DNA from: Azospirillum soli
Lineage (GTDB): Bacteria; Pseudomonadota; Alphaproteobacteria; Azospirillales; Azospirillaceae
NCBI RefSeq assembly: GCF_017876165.1
Contig: NZ_JAGINQ010000019.1
Span: forward strand, 1-64,000
Reading direction: 5' to 3'
Length of the DNA stretch: 64,000 nucleotides
Shown here: piece after piece, positions 35,573 through 44,289 of the stretch
Layout of the letters: each line of letters begins with the position of its first letter
Numbering within the stretch: the stretch's first letter is position 1
The notes under the pieces: generated by a model
Database searches by the model: none
What the model was told of the DNA's origin: nothing
The model's input: the letters and a program-made list of their open reading frames with translations, nothing else
Program-made: the position numbers and the translations under genes

Positions 35573-35950
35573 GGTTGGTCTCCCTTATGGTCGGATGGTT
35601 GCCTGGGACTGAATGCCTGAGGAGTGAGGCCGAGAGGCATTCGCTGCCACATGGCTGAAGATCTTCCCCATAGGAGGCGAACACCTGCGCCCTCGTGGCT
35701 TTCCGGTCGCCGCATTTGACGAGAATCCCGTCCCCATCCTCGACCACGTGCCTGTTCGTGGCGATCAGACCGTCAGCGGAGATCACGATCCCTGTGCCAA
35801 AGCCGACGGCACTTCCTCCCCGCGTGGTGGTGACCAGGCAGAGCGAGTCCTTCGCCATCTTGTAGATTTCATCGCCGGACATGGCGTAGGGGGGTCGTCT
35901 GTCCCCCCAAAAGAAACATCATTCCGAGCGCAACACGCTTGCCAATGCCT
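35550..35950 (-). pseudogene. Truncated trypsin-like (DegP-type) protease
   Basis: An ORF from 35882 encodes MAKDSLCLVTTTRGGSAVGF, GTGIVISADGLIATNRHVVE DGDGI and VKCGDRKATRAQVF, the N-terminal half of an S1C protease with the catalytic His. It then turns into ASYGEDLQPCGSE and unrelated sequence. The Asp and Ser halves are absent. Upstream, in another frame, a signal-peptide-like KRVALGMMFLLGGQTTP would join at Y-A-M-S-G-D after a one-base change in the CCCCCC run at about 35903-35908. Confidence 0.6.
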
Positions 35951-36042
35951 CTCGCGTCCGTGTGCATCGCGCCCTTCTCTGAACGGGGACACCTCGCGGC
36001 AGATTCTACCGTTTTGGGAAATCCACACAAGACGACATCGAG

Positions 36043-36213
36043 ATGCTGGCGTTGCTTCGGATCATGCATCAGGCCAATCAAAAATGTCGTCTGGTCCTCT
36101 CCTCGTGGTTGACGGCCGCCCTTGCGGTGGCGATCCTGCTCGGCATTCAATTGGGAAGTGTTGACGAACGATGCAGCCCCACAGCGGTTCACCGGCCTCG
36201 CCCGTGTGGCTGA
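36043..36213 (+). CDS. Possible small membrane protein, 56 aa
   Basis: Short frame with one clear transmembrane helix (WLTAALAVAILLGIQLG, residues 23-39) after a basic N-terminus. It overlaps the first 43 bases of the next gene in another frame and its ribosome site is weak. It may be a leader or coupling ORF for the UDG-like/HEPN pair. Confidence 0.3.
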   Translation: MLALLRIMHQANQKCRLVLSSWLTAALAVAILLGIQLGSVDERCSPTAVHRPRPCG

Positions 36214-36836
36214 TCGGCGATTCCAATCCGGACCCATGGGCGCAACGCCTGAAGTACCCGCTCGACGACAGACACCCGACACGGCACAACATCTGGACAC
36301 CAGTCTGGGACCGCATCCAGGATCACGTCTATCGCGAGGGCAGGCTGCGCCTTCACGACCGGAAACTGTTCATCCGCAACGCGGTCGCAGACGCCAATGT
36401 GAAGCCGCGGCCGTCGGCCCTGGAGTGGACGAACCAAGATCTGCTGTCCCCCGTCGAATGGTTGAGGTCAGACCTGCACAGGTTTCAGCCGCCCTTGGTG
36501 CTTGCCTTCGGCCAGTTCGCGTTCGAGTTCGTCCGGCGTGCGCTTTACATGCAGCCTCCGTTCCCCTGCCAGCACTGGGGACTGGGCAATCTGAGGCGGG
36601 CGTTTGACGCCGCCATAGCCGCCTTCGACCAGAACGAGATCAACGTCGTCCCGTTGCTCCATGCAACCATCGCCCGTGGCAAGTTTCTGGACGCGCACGC
36701 CGCATTCGGTGGCCATTACTTCGGCCATACGGGCGAACGGCTGGCTCACCTGCTGCTCGCCCATTTCCGGGATGCTCCGATCTGGGTCGGCGGCCCCTCC
36801 CCCGACCAAGACAGCGAGATGAAGGACGATGCCTAA
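36171..36836 (+). CDS. Second UDG-superfamily-like protein, 221 aa
   Basis: Begins with a strand and loop VWLIGDSNPDPWAQRLKYPL DDRHPTRHNIWTPVWDRIQ. Next come LRLHDRKLFIRNAV, then FQPPLVLAFGQFAFEFVRRA and a C-terminal INVVPLLHATIARGKF. The order strand-GDSNP, R-N-A-V, L-A-F-G, H-A-T resembles uracil-DNA-glycosylase-like folds (GxNPG ... LLLG ... HPS), but no residue match is exact. Its last 8 bases overlap the HEPN/AbiU2-like gene, so the two form a pair. Confidence 0.5.
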   Translation: MQPHSGSPASPVWLIGDSNPDPWAQRLKYPLDDRHPTRHNIWTPVWDRIQDHVYREGRLRLHDRKLFIRNAVADANVKPRPSALEWTNQDLLSPVEWLRSDLHRFQPPLVLAFGQFAFEFVRRALYMQPPFPCQHWGLGNLRRAFDAAIAAFDQNEINVVPLLHATIARGKFLDAHAAFGGHYFGHTGERLAHLLLAHFRDAPIWVGGPSPDQDSEMKDDA

Positions 36837-37683
36837 CCAACGCCCTGACGCACGGCCACAGCAGCGGCCCTGGCGCACGCTGCCCCCTGCCGAAGCCGAC
36901 ATGCCGCCGGCCGATCTGCTGGCGGCCGCCGCGCCTATTCTGGACGCCATTTACACAAACGGACGCGAGGCCGTCGTGCTGACCGCCATCAACAAGCCAG
37001 CGGCTTATGACCGGGAGGTCATCGAGCGCTTCAACGGCACCTACGCCGCCAACGTCTTTGCGTTCATGCGCCGCCAAGCCACTTTGAACACCGTGCTGGT
37101 GCTCGCCAGGCTCTGGGACACCAACGCCGACGCCCAGTCGATCCCGCGCGCGGCGCGCTATCTGGCGCGAGCGGACGTGGTCGATGAGATCGTGGCACGC
37201 CGGCGTGCCGACCGGCTGGCCATTATGGAGCATCCCATCATCACCGACGCCGCCGAAGAAGATCTTCCGCTGATCCGGGAGGCGCGGGAGCGTATGGCGG
37301 AGGAGGGTGCGGACGCAGCCGAGGCGCAGACCCGCGCCGGGGCGGTCGACATCATCGAGCGCGTCGACGCATTCCTGCGATCGCCCTTGCGCGACTCGCT
37401 CCATGCCCTCCGCTCACGGGCCATCGCCCACACTTTGGAGATGACGCGCGACGAACGCCGCGCCGCCGAGGCCGGCGCGCCCATTGCCGCGCTGGTCATC
37501 GGCGACGAGGATCGCATCCGCGAGGTTACGCTGCCGCTGATCACCGACATCAACCTAGTGATGCGCGGACTGCACGTCGGGTTCGAGGATATGGCCGCGG
37601 TCTGGGACCGCTATGCCCAGGATTACTGGGGCTGGTTCGATGGCACACAGAAGGGGCGACCGCGGCCTGATCCGGTGGGCTGA
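36829..37683 (+). CDS. HEPN/AbiU2-like protein, 284 aa
   Basis: All-helical. A segment EVIERFNGTYAANVFAFMRR ... TVLVLARLWDTNADAQSIPR is the usual start of AbiU2-type domains. Later HALRSRAIAHTLEMTRDERR supplies R-x3-H, the metal-free RNase signature of HEPN domains. A Trp-rich end (DYWGWFDG). The overlap with the UDG-like gene (ATGCCTAA) suggests a two-gene system with a sensor or modifier and a HEPN RNase effector. That role is inference. Confidence 0.65.
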   Translation: MPNQRPDARPQQRPWRTLPPAEADMPPADLLAAAAPILDAIYTNGREAVVLTAINKPAAYDREVIERFNGTYAANVFAFMRRQATLNTVLVLARLWDTNADAQSIPRAARYLARADVVDEIVARRRADRLAIMEHPIITDAAEEDLPLIREARERMAEEGADAAEAQTRAGAVDIIERVDAFLRSPLRDSLHALRSRAIAHTLEMTRDERRAAEAGAPIAALVIGDEDRIREVTLPLITDINLVMRGLHVGFEDMAAVWDRYAQDYWGWFDGTQKGRPRPDPVG

Positions 37684-38035
37684 GCATCGGGTTGAGGAGG
37701 GGGCGGGTACCAAAATCGCTAACCGGACGGAATTGCCGGTCGTCACGCTGGCACGCTGAGCATGTCGTTGAACGTGGCCTCGATGTCCGCATCGAAATCA
37801 TAGCGTCGTCGCCGACCACTTTCCTGAACGCGTCCTCGACGACATTTTTTCGATGAATGCACACTACCTGTCAAAGCGCCTGCTGCACCGCGCCGTGCGG
37901 AAGGCGGTATGAGACATGGGCAGGCTGCCGGCTTCGAACGTGGCACCCTGCCGAGCATTCTGCCCGCATCCACACCAGCGATTCCGCAAAACCGTCCGGA
38001 AACACGATAAAAAATGCACAGATGCCGCGGCGGCA
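37684..38035. other. Intergenic stretch before the RHH gene
   Basis: No coding-like frame found. Contains a TCCGGAAAC half-matching operator at about 37996 and then the promoter of the RHH-tetrad gene. Confidence 0.4.
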
Positions 38036-38064
38036 TTGGCATTTCCGGAAATGACCAGTAGTAT
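38036..38064 (+). promoter_or_regulatory. Promoter with TTCCGGAA operator (RHH-tetrad gene)
   Basis: -35 TTGGCA (38036-38041), 17-base spacer, -10 TAGTAT (38059-38064). TTCCGGAA lies at 38043-38050, one base after the -35. Same architecture as the XRE operon promoter at 9656-9684. Confidence 0.6.
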
Positions 38065-38101
38065 GGTGTTGGTCCGTCACCATGATTACGAGCCGGCCGC
38101 C

Positions 38102-38797
38102 ATGACCTCGACCGACCAGATCCGCGAAACCCGCTACGTCGCCATCCGCATGGATGCGGTGTTGGCCACCGCGCTGGTCCGCGAAGAGGCCCGCCGCCGT
38201 GCTGCCGGAGCGAAGGGTCGCCGTCGAATTTCCGCCATCGTCGCCGACGCTGTCGAGTGGCACCGCAAGCAGGGCCTCAATCCGGTCGCCGACGTCCGGC
38301 CGGAGAGTAGCCGTGGTCAGGCCGTCGTCCGTGTCGGGCAGATCGATATGGAAGTTGTCGGCACGCTGCGCTCAGTGCAGGACGGGCTCGGCAGCGGCTA
38401 CGTGCGCGCCTGGTTGCGGGCCTATCTGACCGCCCGTGACGCCGAAGAACACGACGTGCAGTCCCTGCGCCGAGACGTGCCCTGTGTCATCCCCCAATAC
38501 CTTGCGGAGCAGATCGTAACGGCCGCGACCGGCACGACGCTTTCCGCCGTCACCGCGGACGCGATCAGAAAGACGCTGGTTGCGCGCGGCGCCGTGGAGC
38601 CGGTGCACGCTCCGGTCGGGACAACCGCGCGCATGATGCGGCTGTGGGTCGGCGGTGATCTCTACAGCGCCATCAACCGCGAGGTCGAGCGCCGCGTTTC
38701 CGCCGGCCTGCGCGACTCCGGCAGCGCGAGCGCCGTGGTTCGTGACTGCCTGCTCGCCGCCTTCAGCAACCGCTCTCAGATGGCCATCGCCGCCTGA
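38102..38797 (+). CDS. Protein with four ribbon-helix-helix-like segments, 231 aa
   Basis: Four segments each show a short strand followed by two helices of RHH type. They are RYVAIRMDAVLATALVREEA ... ISAIVADAVEWH, AVVRVGQIDMEVVGTLRSVQ ... YVRAWLRAYLT, VPCVIPQYLAEQIVTAATGT TLSAVTADAIRKTL and ARMMRLWVGGDLYSAINREV ... SASAVVRDCLLAAF. Normal RHH proteins have one. A single chain could thus mimic a tetramer. ATG at 38102 lies downstream of the mapped promoter. An earlier ATG at 38051 would be inside it. Located just before a ParA-RHH pair. Confidence 0.6.
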   Translation: MTSTDQIRETRYVAIRMDAVLATALVREEARRRAAGAKGRRRISAIVADAVEWHRKQGLNPVADVRPESSRGQAVVRVGQIDMEVVGTLRSVQDGLGSGYVRAWLRAYLTARDAEEHDVQSLRRDVPCVIPQYLAEQIVTAATGTTLSAVTADAIRKTLVARGAVEPVHAPVGTTARMMRLWVGGDLYSAINREVERRVSAGLRDSGSASAVVRDCLLAAFSNRSQMAIAA

Positions 38798-38936
38798 CCA
38801 TTTTGCCAGAACTGGTAGGTTAACGGCTGGCTCCACGCCGGCCGTTTTTGTGTCCGCGCGACCGTTGCCGGCCTCCAAAAAACTCGTGACCGAAAGAGCA
38901 TCCGAGATCACGGGTGCGGCTCCGATCATTTAGATT

Positions 38937-38944
38937 TTCCGGAA
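38937..38944. promoter_or_regulatory. TTCCGGAA palindrome upstream of first parA
   Basis: Perfect palindrome in an A/T-rich stretch 110 bases before the ParA start. A -35 of TTTAGA two bases upstream is weak, so promoter assignment is uncertain. Confidence 0.4.
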
Positions 38945-39053
38945 ATAAAGTTGTGGGACTGTTGGCAGCACAGGACCAAGAATGCCCGCAGGGTGCTGAC
39001 AGGGGTGCCTGCGGCCTAGTGACCAAGCGACCAGCAGATCGGAGACCAACACC

Positions 39054-39845
39054 ATGACCGACATCCAGACAAACGCCAGCAAACCGACAACGGCCGACGA
39101 GGGCCAGCGCGCCTACGTCCTCCTCGTCGCCAACTCGAAGGGCGGCGTGTTGAAGACGACGACCGCGTGCCAGGTTACCTCCTGGTTCGCCAAGAACGGC
39201 TACAAGACCCTGCTGATCGACGCCGACCGGCAGCAGTCTTCGGCCGACTGGGTCACGCTGCACCACGGCCGTGGGCTCGACACCGAAACGCTGACGTGTG
39301 TGCAGGTCACCGGCGAGGCGCTGAAGCGGCAGGTCCGCAACCTTTCGAAGATGTTCGATGTGATTGTGATCGACGTCGACGGGAACGGCGACGAGGACGA
39401 CACGACACTCAGGGCGGCGCTGAAGGTGTGCGACAGGGTCGTGATCCCGTTCTTTCCCTGCGGCTTGGATGCCCGCGCCCTGAACGACTTCATGAAGGCT
39501 GTGACCGCAGCCCAGCAGACGGCACATTTCCCCGTGTCGCTGTTCCTAGCCCGCGATTTCCCCGCCGACACCAGCCGTCCGAAGGTGCAGACGTTTGTTG
39601 AGGCCCAATGGCCGGAGATCAAGGTCGATTTCCTGCGATCGCGCATTCTCACACGGCGCTCAATGGTCGATGTGATGAGCGACGGCTTCTCCGTCTGGGA
39701 CTTTGCGACGAGGACTGGCCGTTACCGCGATCCCAAGGCCGTTACGGACTTCGAATACCTCATTTCGGAACTCTTTCCGGAAATTGCGGCCAGCGTCGGC
39801 CTGACGACGGAGACCGTCGTCGCCGAAACCGCCGCCGAAGTCTGA
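39054..39845 (+). CDS. ParA-family ATPase (type Ib-like), 263 aa
   Basis: Walker-type ATPase for DNA segregation. Deviant Walker A is SKGGVLKTTT (residues 28-37). The usual KGGVGKTT has Gly where this has Leu33, an odd change next to the catalytic Lys34. Motif A' is LLIDADRQQSSADW and Walker B VIVIDVDGNGDED. No N-terminal HTH, as expected for type Ib ParA, which relies on a small RHH partner. That partner follows 29 bases downstream. Confidence 0.85.
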   Translation: MTDIQTNASKPTTADEGQRAYVLLVANSKGGVLKTTTACQVTSWFAKNGYKTLLIDADRQQSSADWVTLHHGRGLDTETLTCVQVTGEALKRQVRNLSKMFDVIVIDVDGNGDEDDTTLRAALKVCDRVVIPFFPCGLDARALNDFMKAVTAAQQTAHFPVSLFLARDFPADTSRPKVQTFVEAQWPEIKVDFLRSRILTRRSMVDVMSDGFSVWDFATRTGRYRDPKAVTDFEYLISELFPEIAASVGLTTETVVAETAAEV

Positions 39846-39874
39846 CAGCCAGCGAGAAACAAGGGGACAAGACG

Positions 39875-40273
39875 ATGTCGAACAACACCTCCTCCTGGCC
39901 ATCGGTTCGGAAACCGATCCCCAGTCAAAGACGCATTGAGAAGCAGCCTGCTCAGCCTGCCTTGGTGGAGGCGCCCGCGACTGAGGCTGCCGCTCCACCT
40001 CCCGTCGCGCCTGCTGCCGCCGCTCCGGTCATCACCAAGGCCGCTGCTGAAGCGAAGCCGATGTCGAAGATCGCACAGAAGAAAGCCGCCCGCGACCCGA
40101 ACAAGCCTTACAAGAAGGACTACGCGGTCTGGCTGGACAACGCGACCATCGCCGACATCATGCGCATCCGAGACCGCATGCGCGGCAAGCCGGACCGCGG
40201 TCGAATCCTTGCGATGGCTATCGAGGACTGGGTCGACCGGAAACTCGCCGAATTGAAACTTGAGCCGACCTAA
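39875..40273 (+). CDS. Small RHH-like partner of ParA, 132 aa
   Basis: Long Pro/Ala-rich disordered N-terminus (PAQPALVEAPATEAAAPPPV), a basic patch (KIAQKKAARDPNKPYKKDY), then a C-terminal RHH-like unit YAVWLDNATIADIMRIRDRM RGKPDRGRILAMAIEDWVDR. Size, order and place directly behind ParA fit the centromere-binding protein of a type Ib partition locus (ParG/ParB2-like). An ATG preceded by AAGGGG supports the start at 39875. Confidence 0.7.
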   Translation: MSNNTSSWPSVRKPIPSQRRIEKQPAQPALVEAPATEAAAPPPVAPAAAAPVITKAAAEAKPMSKIAQKKAARDPNKPYKKDYAVWLDNATIADIMRIRDRMRGKPDRGRILAMAIEDWVDRKLAELKLEPT

Positions 40274-40376
40274 CTCTCCGGTGCGGAGCGCTGAGCATGG
40301 TTGCCGGCACTCCCTCCCCCACTCGTCGGCACACCTGCCAACGGGGTCGGCTCCCGTCTCCGACAACCCTTTCCCC

Positions 40377-40535
40377 ATGCCCGACGCGGCGGGAGCGGCG
40401 TCGAATTGCGTCGTTCCCCTGTTGCCCCGGCGCTTCCGGATTCTAGCCGTCATCGCCTTCATCCTGATGCGCTTGATCGTTCCGGTCGGCGCGGCACTCT
40501 GGCTCTACTCGGTCCTCCCCGGCCGTCCTTCCTGA
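40377..40535 (+). CDS. Possible small membrane protein, 52 aa
   Basis: Frame MPDAAGAASNCVVPLLPRRF followed by a strong hydrophobic helix RILAVIAFILMRLIVPVGAA LWLY. Basic residues before the helix suggest N-in topology. No clear ribosome site. Between the two par loci. Confidence 0.35.
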   Translation: MPDAAGAASNCVVPLLPRRFRILAVIAFILMRLIVPVGAALWLYSVLPGRPS

Positions 40536-40794
40536 CGGCGCGGCACCCGACTAGCCCCCCCGAGTCGGCCTTTTCGCGCTGGAAGGGCAGGGCGCTTGAT
40601 GCCCCCGCCCTCCCCTTCCGGCACCGGTGGCCGGCGCCGAAATACCGGCGTCGATTTGCCGGTAACGAGCCATCGGCACCGCCCTACCCTACTGGCAAAA
40701 GACAAGGCACTGCCTGGGCTGACTGGTGTGCCGGCAAGGATGTGACTACCCACTCACCACCCTGCCAGCGGGGGTGCGGCGGGGTTGATACACC

Positions 40795-40850
40795 GGGGTA
40801 GACAGTACCCTGTCACATCCGGCATTCTTGACGGGCGTTGCGTCTACCCC
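40795..40850 (+). promoter_or_regulatory. parAB promoter/operator region
   Basis: An inverted repeat GGGGTAGAC (40795-40803) and GTCTACCCC (40842-40850) brackets a -35-like TTGACG (40828-40833). A smaller dyad GACAG-TACC-CTGTC lies at 40801-40814. The second ParA carries an N-terminal HTH and so could bind here and repress its own operon. Confidence 0.45.
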
Positions 40851-40877
40851 CTACCCTGCCAACCGGCGACACGAACG

Positions 40878-41900
40878 ATGGGGGTAGGCGTGACGGGCGA
40901 CGAGTTGAGGGCATACCGCGAGAAGAAAGGGCTGTCGCAGCCCGAGTTCGCGATTTGGCTGAACGACCGGCTCCAGCGACGCTACGACAAGCAGAAAGTG
41001 TCCCGCTGGGAGAATGGCGGCGAGCGCATCCCGGCCGCCGTTGCCGCGCTGATCAAACGCGACATGGTCGGCATTGAAAGGCAAGGCGGCCCCGCTCTGG
41101 TTGTTGTCGTGACCAACCAGAAAGGCGGCTGCGCCAAGACCGTCAGCGCCGTGAATATCGCATCCGTGTTGGCCCTGCGCGGCTACGCGACCCTTCTTGT
41201 GGACTGCGATCCGCAGGCCAACGCGACGCAGCATCTTGGGTTTGACTGCTACGATCTCGAAAAGCAGCAACGCACGCTGTACTACCCGATGCACGGGGAC
41301 ATGCCCTTGCGCGACATCATCGTCACGGTCGAGGAATCGGGCCTGCGCTTGGCTCCGGCGTCGATCCGCCTGGCGGAAACGGAGGTCGAGATTGACACGC
41401 AGACCGGCGGCGATTTCGTGCTGAAGGAGGTGCTGGAGGACGTCCGAAAGACGTTCGACTTCGTCATCATTGACACGCCTCCCAACATTGGGAACCTGAC
41501 CAAGAATGCCTTTTCCACGGCGCACACCGCCGTCATTCCCTGCCAGACGGAGCGCTTCTCTCTGCTCGGCATGGGCTTTTTGCTGGAGAACATCGGCAAA
41601 GCGCGCCGTCGCCTGAACACGGGGCTTTCGGTCCTCGGCATCATTCCGACGATCTTCAAAAAGAACGAGCGGAACGACCGCGACGTGCTGGCTGAGATCA
41701 CCCAACAGTACGGCGAGCACATGCACATCTTCCCGCCGGTCCCAAAAGCCAGCATCTACGCGCAGGCGACCTCGGTCGGCCGGGCCGCTGTGGAAGCCGC
41801 GCCGGACGTTCCGGGCGCCGCCGTGTACCAAGAAGTTGCCGAGGCGCTCGTGAAAGAGCGCGAAACCCGGCTGAAGACGGAGATCGCCCGTGTCGCGTAG
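40878..41900 (+). CDS. parA: ParA partition ATPase with N-terminal HTH (type Ia)
   Basis: Residues about 7-50 form an XRE-like HTH (DELRAYREKKGLSQPEFAIW ... KVSRWENGGERIP). The ATPase follows, with Walker A KGGCAKTV (82-89), A' LLVDCDPQANATQHLG and Walker B FDFVIIDTPPNIGNL. The HTH makes it a type Ia ParA that also represses its operon. ATG at 40878, with GTG 40890 as an alternative. The 3' end overlaps parB by 11 bases. Confidence 0.9.
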   Translation: MGVGVTGDELRAYREKKGLSQPEFAIWLNDRLQRRYDKQKVSRWENGGERIPAAVAALIKRDMVGIERQGGPALVVVVTNQKGGCAKTVSAVNIASVLALRGYATLLVDCDPQANATQHLGFDCYDLEKQQRTLYYPMHGDMPLRDIIVTVEESGLRLAPASIRLAETEVEIDTQTGGDFVLKEVLEDVRKTFDFVIIDTPPNIGNLTKNAFSTAHTAVIPCQTERFSLLGMGFLLENIGKARRRLNTGLSVLGIIPTIFKKNERNDRDVLAEITQQYGEHMHIFPPVPKASIYAQATSVGRAAVEAAPDVPGAAVYQEVAEALVKERETRLKTEIARVA

Positions 41901-42819
41901 CCTCTTGGGCAAGACCCCGAAGACGAACGTCACCGCCTCCGCCAAGGAGCATGTGCGCGACGCCCTGTTCGGACTGAGCAAGGACGCCCCTCACCTTGTT
42001 GAAGTGCCGGTCGACAAGGTTCGACCGAACCCGGATCAGCCGCGGCGCATTTTCGACGAGGACGACCTGCGGGACCTTGCGGCCTCCATCGAACGCCATG
42101 GCCTCCAGCAGCCCGTCGGCGTAAGGCAGATCGGGAACGAGGAGTGGGAACTCGTCTTTGGCGAGCGACGCCTGCGCGCCGTGCAGATGCTCGGTCGGGA
42201 GACCATTTTCGGCGTCCTGGTGACCGGTGACAGCAAGGAAATCGCGCTCATTGAGAACCTCCAGCGCAAGGACCTGACGCCTCTGGAGGAGTCCGACGCG
42301 CTGGCCCGGCTTGTCGACCAGTACGGCTACTCGCACCGGCAACTGGTCGAGGTGACCGGGCTGAAGAAGACCTACGTGACGATGGCGTTGGCTCTGCAGA
42401 AACTGGCGCCAGCCATCCGTGAGGAATACGCGGTGATGTCTGACCGGCCTCCGAAGTCCAAGATGGAGGCCATTGCCGCCATCGAAGATCACGAGGAACA
42501 GGTCCGCGCGTGGGAAGCCCTCAAAGGCTTCGAGACCAGCACCCTCCCCTCCCCGACACCAGACGATGCCGACACCGGCGATCAGGCCGACGTGGAAAAG
42601 CCTGCCCGCGTGCCCCGCGCCTCGGTCAGCGCCCCGGCCGGCGTGGCGCTCAGCGCCCTGCCCAAGCGCGCGGCCAAGCCGGTGTTCCAGGCACGCGACG
42701 TGCTGATCGGGTTGCGCGAACAGCCCCAGGCGCTTGCCGACGTCGACCGCGACGCTCTGCGGGAAATGCGCGAGGCGATCGACGCCATTCTCGCCGAGGA
42801 CGAAGTGACGGCCGAATGA
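41890..42819 (+). CDS. parB: ParB centromere-binding protein, 309 aa
   Basis: Complete ParB. N-terminal CTPase/nucleotide core with VPVDKVRPNPDQPRRIFDED, GERRLRAVQMLGRE and ENLQRKDLTPLEESDALARL. Central HTH domain with YGYSHRQLVEVTGLKKTYVT. A variable linker leads to a C-terminal dimerisation segment. GTG start inside the end of parA, so translationally coupled. The first parS-like palindrome lies 6 bases beyond its stop, consistent with a self-contained partition locus. Confidence 0.93.
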   Translation: MSRSLLGKTPKTNVTASAKEHVRDALFGLSKDAPHLVEVPVDKVRPNPDQPRRIFDEDDLRDLAASIERHGLQQPVGVRQIGNEEWELVFGERRLRAVQMLGRETIFGVLVTGDSKEIALIENLQRKDLTPLEESDALARLVDQYGYSHRQLVEVTGLKKTYVTMALALQKLAPAIREEYAVMSDRPPKSKMEAIAAIEDHEEQVRAWEALKGFETSTLPSPTPDDADTGDQADVEKPARVPRASVSAPAGVALSALPKRAAKPVFQARDVLIGLREQPQALADVDRDALREMREAIDAILAEDEVTAE

Positions 42820-42824
42820 TCGTT

Positions 42825-42839
42825 GGTCGGAATCCGACC
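42825..42839. promoter_or_regulatory. parS-like palindrome 1
   Basis: GGTCGGAATCCGACC, a perfect 15-bp palindrome (odd centre), 6 bases after the parB stop. Confidence 0.75.
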
Positions 42840-42860
42840 GCTATGTCCGTGGTGGCGCAG

Positions 42861-42877
42861 CGGTCGGATTCCGACCG
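42861..42877. promoter_or_regulatory. parS-like palindrome 2
   Basis: GGTCGGATTCCGACC with one extra matching C/G pair, 36 bp from copy 1. Confidence 0.75.
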
Positions 42878-43107
42878 CGTGAGGCAGGGGTGCCGGCCTG
42901 GCTCCGACCGAGCGGCTATCTGCCGACCACCCCGCTGGCATCCCTGCCACCACCCTGCTAACGGGGACGGCAGCGGAAAACCCGGCATCAAAAAAGGGAG
43001 CGGGAAAGCGTACTCTTGTGCGCTCAACCACACGCCGTTTCCGTTCGTCCAGCCCGTCTTCCAGGTCCTGCCCGGTCATCGCGCGCTCAGGAGGAGGCGG
43101 CGTCGGT

Positions 43108-44289
43108 TCACCGCCCCCGAAAAACCTTGGTCATTGAGAGCCAACCGCAGCCGGTGCTGCTGTCCGGAGTCTCTTCGTCGTTGACCTCCTCCGCCTCGAC
43201 GTCCACTGTCGGAGGAGGCGGAGCCGGCAAAGCGGCCATGGTCTTCTGCGACACCGTCGACGACCGCGCCGTTGAGATCCCCGGCAGGGGAACGCCAGCG
43301 ACATGGCACAGGGTCTCGCGGAAAAACTGCTCGGCCGAGCGCGTGCGGCCTTCCCGCAGTGCCCGGTTCGCGGCGCCGACGAAGGCGCTTTTGAGGTTGC
43401 TCAACGGATGTCCGCTCCACGGTGGAGCGGCGGCAACGACAATGTCGAGCAGGTCAAACACTCCGCGCAGGGTCTTGGCCGCTGCGACGCTCTCCCGTGC
43501 CTGCGGCATGCCTTTGAGGCCGCGGTAGAGGGCGGGAATCGCCTCCTCGGCGACGTGCGCGACGAGCCGCTGCCGGGCCGCCAAGGTATGCTCCTGCCAG
43601 AGTAGGTTCGCCACCGCGCCAGCCGCGTTAGACCCAAACAGCGGCATGAGACGCTGCTGCAGGGTGACCGCGTCCTTGACCACCGCGCCGGGGTCCGGAG
43701 CCCGCGCGATCTCGGCGAGGAGGTTGGCCGCCTGGAGCGCTTCGACGACGCGCAGCCCCATGACGGCTTCTCCGATCACGTCCGCCCTGCCCTCCTCCGG
43801 TACCTGGGCGGCATCGAAGCGCGCGGCGACCGACGGGCACTCGATCACCGACAAGCCGATCTCCAACGCGCTGGAAATCATCTCAGCCTGGCGCTCTTGG
43901 TCATTGCAGGGGCCAACCAGTGCAGCGATCCGCGCCATCATCCCAGGCTTTGCCGCGGCCGACGCGAACACCTTGAGCACCTGTGCGGCGACCGCGCTCG
44001 GCGACACTGGCGTACCGTCCATGGCCTGCTGCTCGGCGAGGCTGACCACGTCGTCATCGACAAGAGCCGGGAGGAGATCCTCCAGCACTTGGGCGACGTA
44101 GCGAGCGGTCGCGACCGTGTCCGGGCTGCCGGTCAGATGGCCGGCCATGTCGTCCGCAGCGTCGCAGGCGGCTGCGGTCAGGTGCACTTGGAACGGCCTC
44201 ATACCCGCGTTCTTCCGCTTGGCGCGGCGGTTCGCCATGCGCTCGGCGTTCTTCGAGCGCTTCGGCTCGGCGTTGGTGTTCGTGGCCAT
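43108..44289 (-). CDS. Hypothetical protein, 393 aa
   Basis: Basic N-terminus (MATNTNAEPKRSKNAERMAN RRAKRKNAGMRPFQVHLTAA), then almost entirely helical and Ala-rich with no recognised domain, ending in a Pro-rich linker and an acidic tail. The basic start followed by PFQVHLTAAACDAADDMAGH could be a DNA-binding helix pair. It is enclosed by the parS-like sites, facing parB. No membrane helix. Confidence 0.55.
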   Translation of the reverse strand: MATNTNAEPKRSKNAERMANRRAKRKNAGMRPFQVHLTAAACDAADDMAGHLTGSPDTVATARYVAQVLEDLLPALVDDDVVSLAEQQAMDGTPVSPSAVAAQVLKVFASAAAKPGMMARIAALVGPCNDQERQAEMISSALEIGLSVIECPSVAARFDAAQVPEEGRADVIGEAVMGLRVVEALQAANLLAEIARAPDPGAVVKDAVTLQQRLMPLFGSNAAGAVANLLWQEHTLAARQRLVAHVAEEAIPALYRGLKGMPQARESVAAAKTLRGVFDLLDIVVAAAPPWSGHPLSNLKSAFVGAANRALREGRTRSAEQFFRETLCHVAGVPLPGISTARSSTVSQKTMAALPAPPPPTVDVEAEEVNDEETPDSSTGCGWLSMTKVFRGR

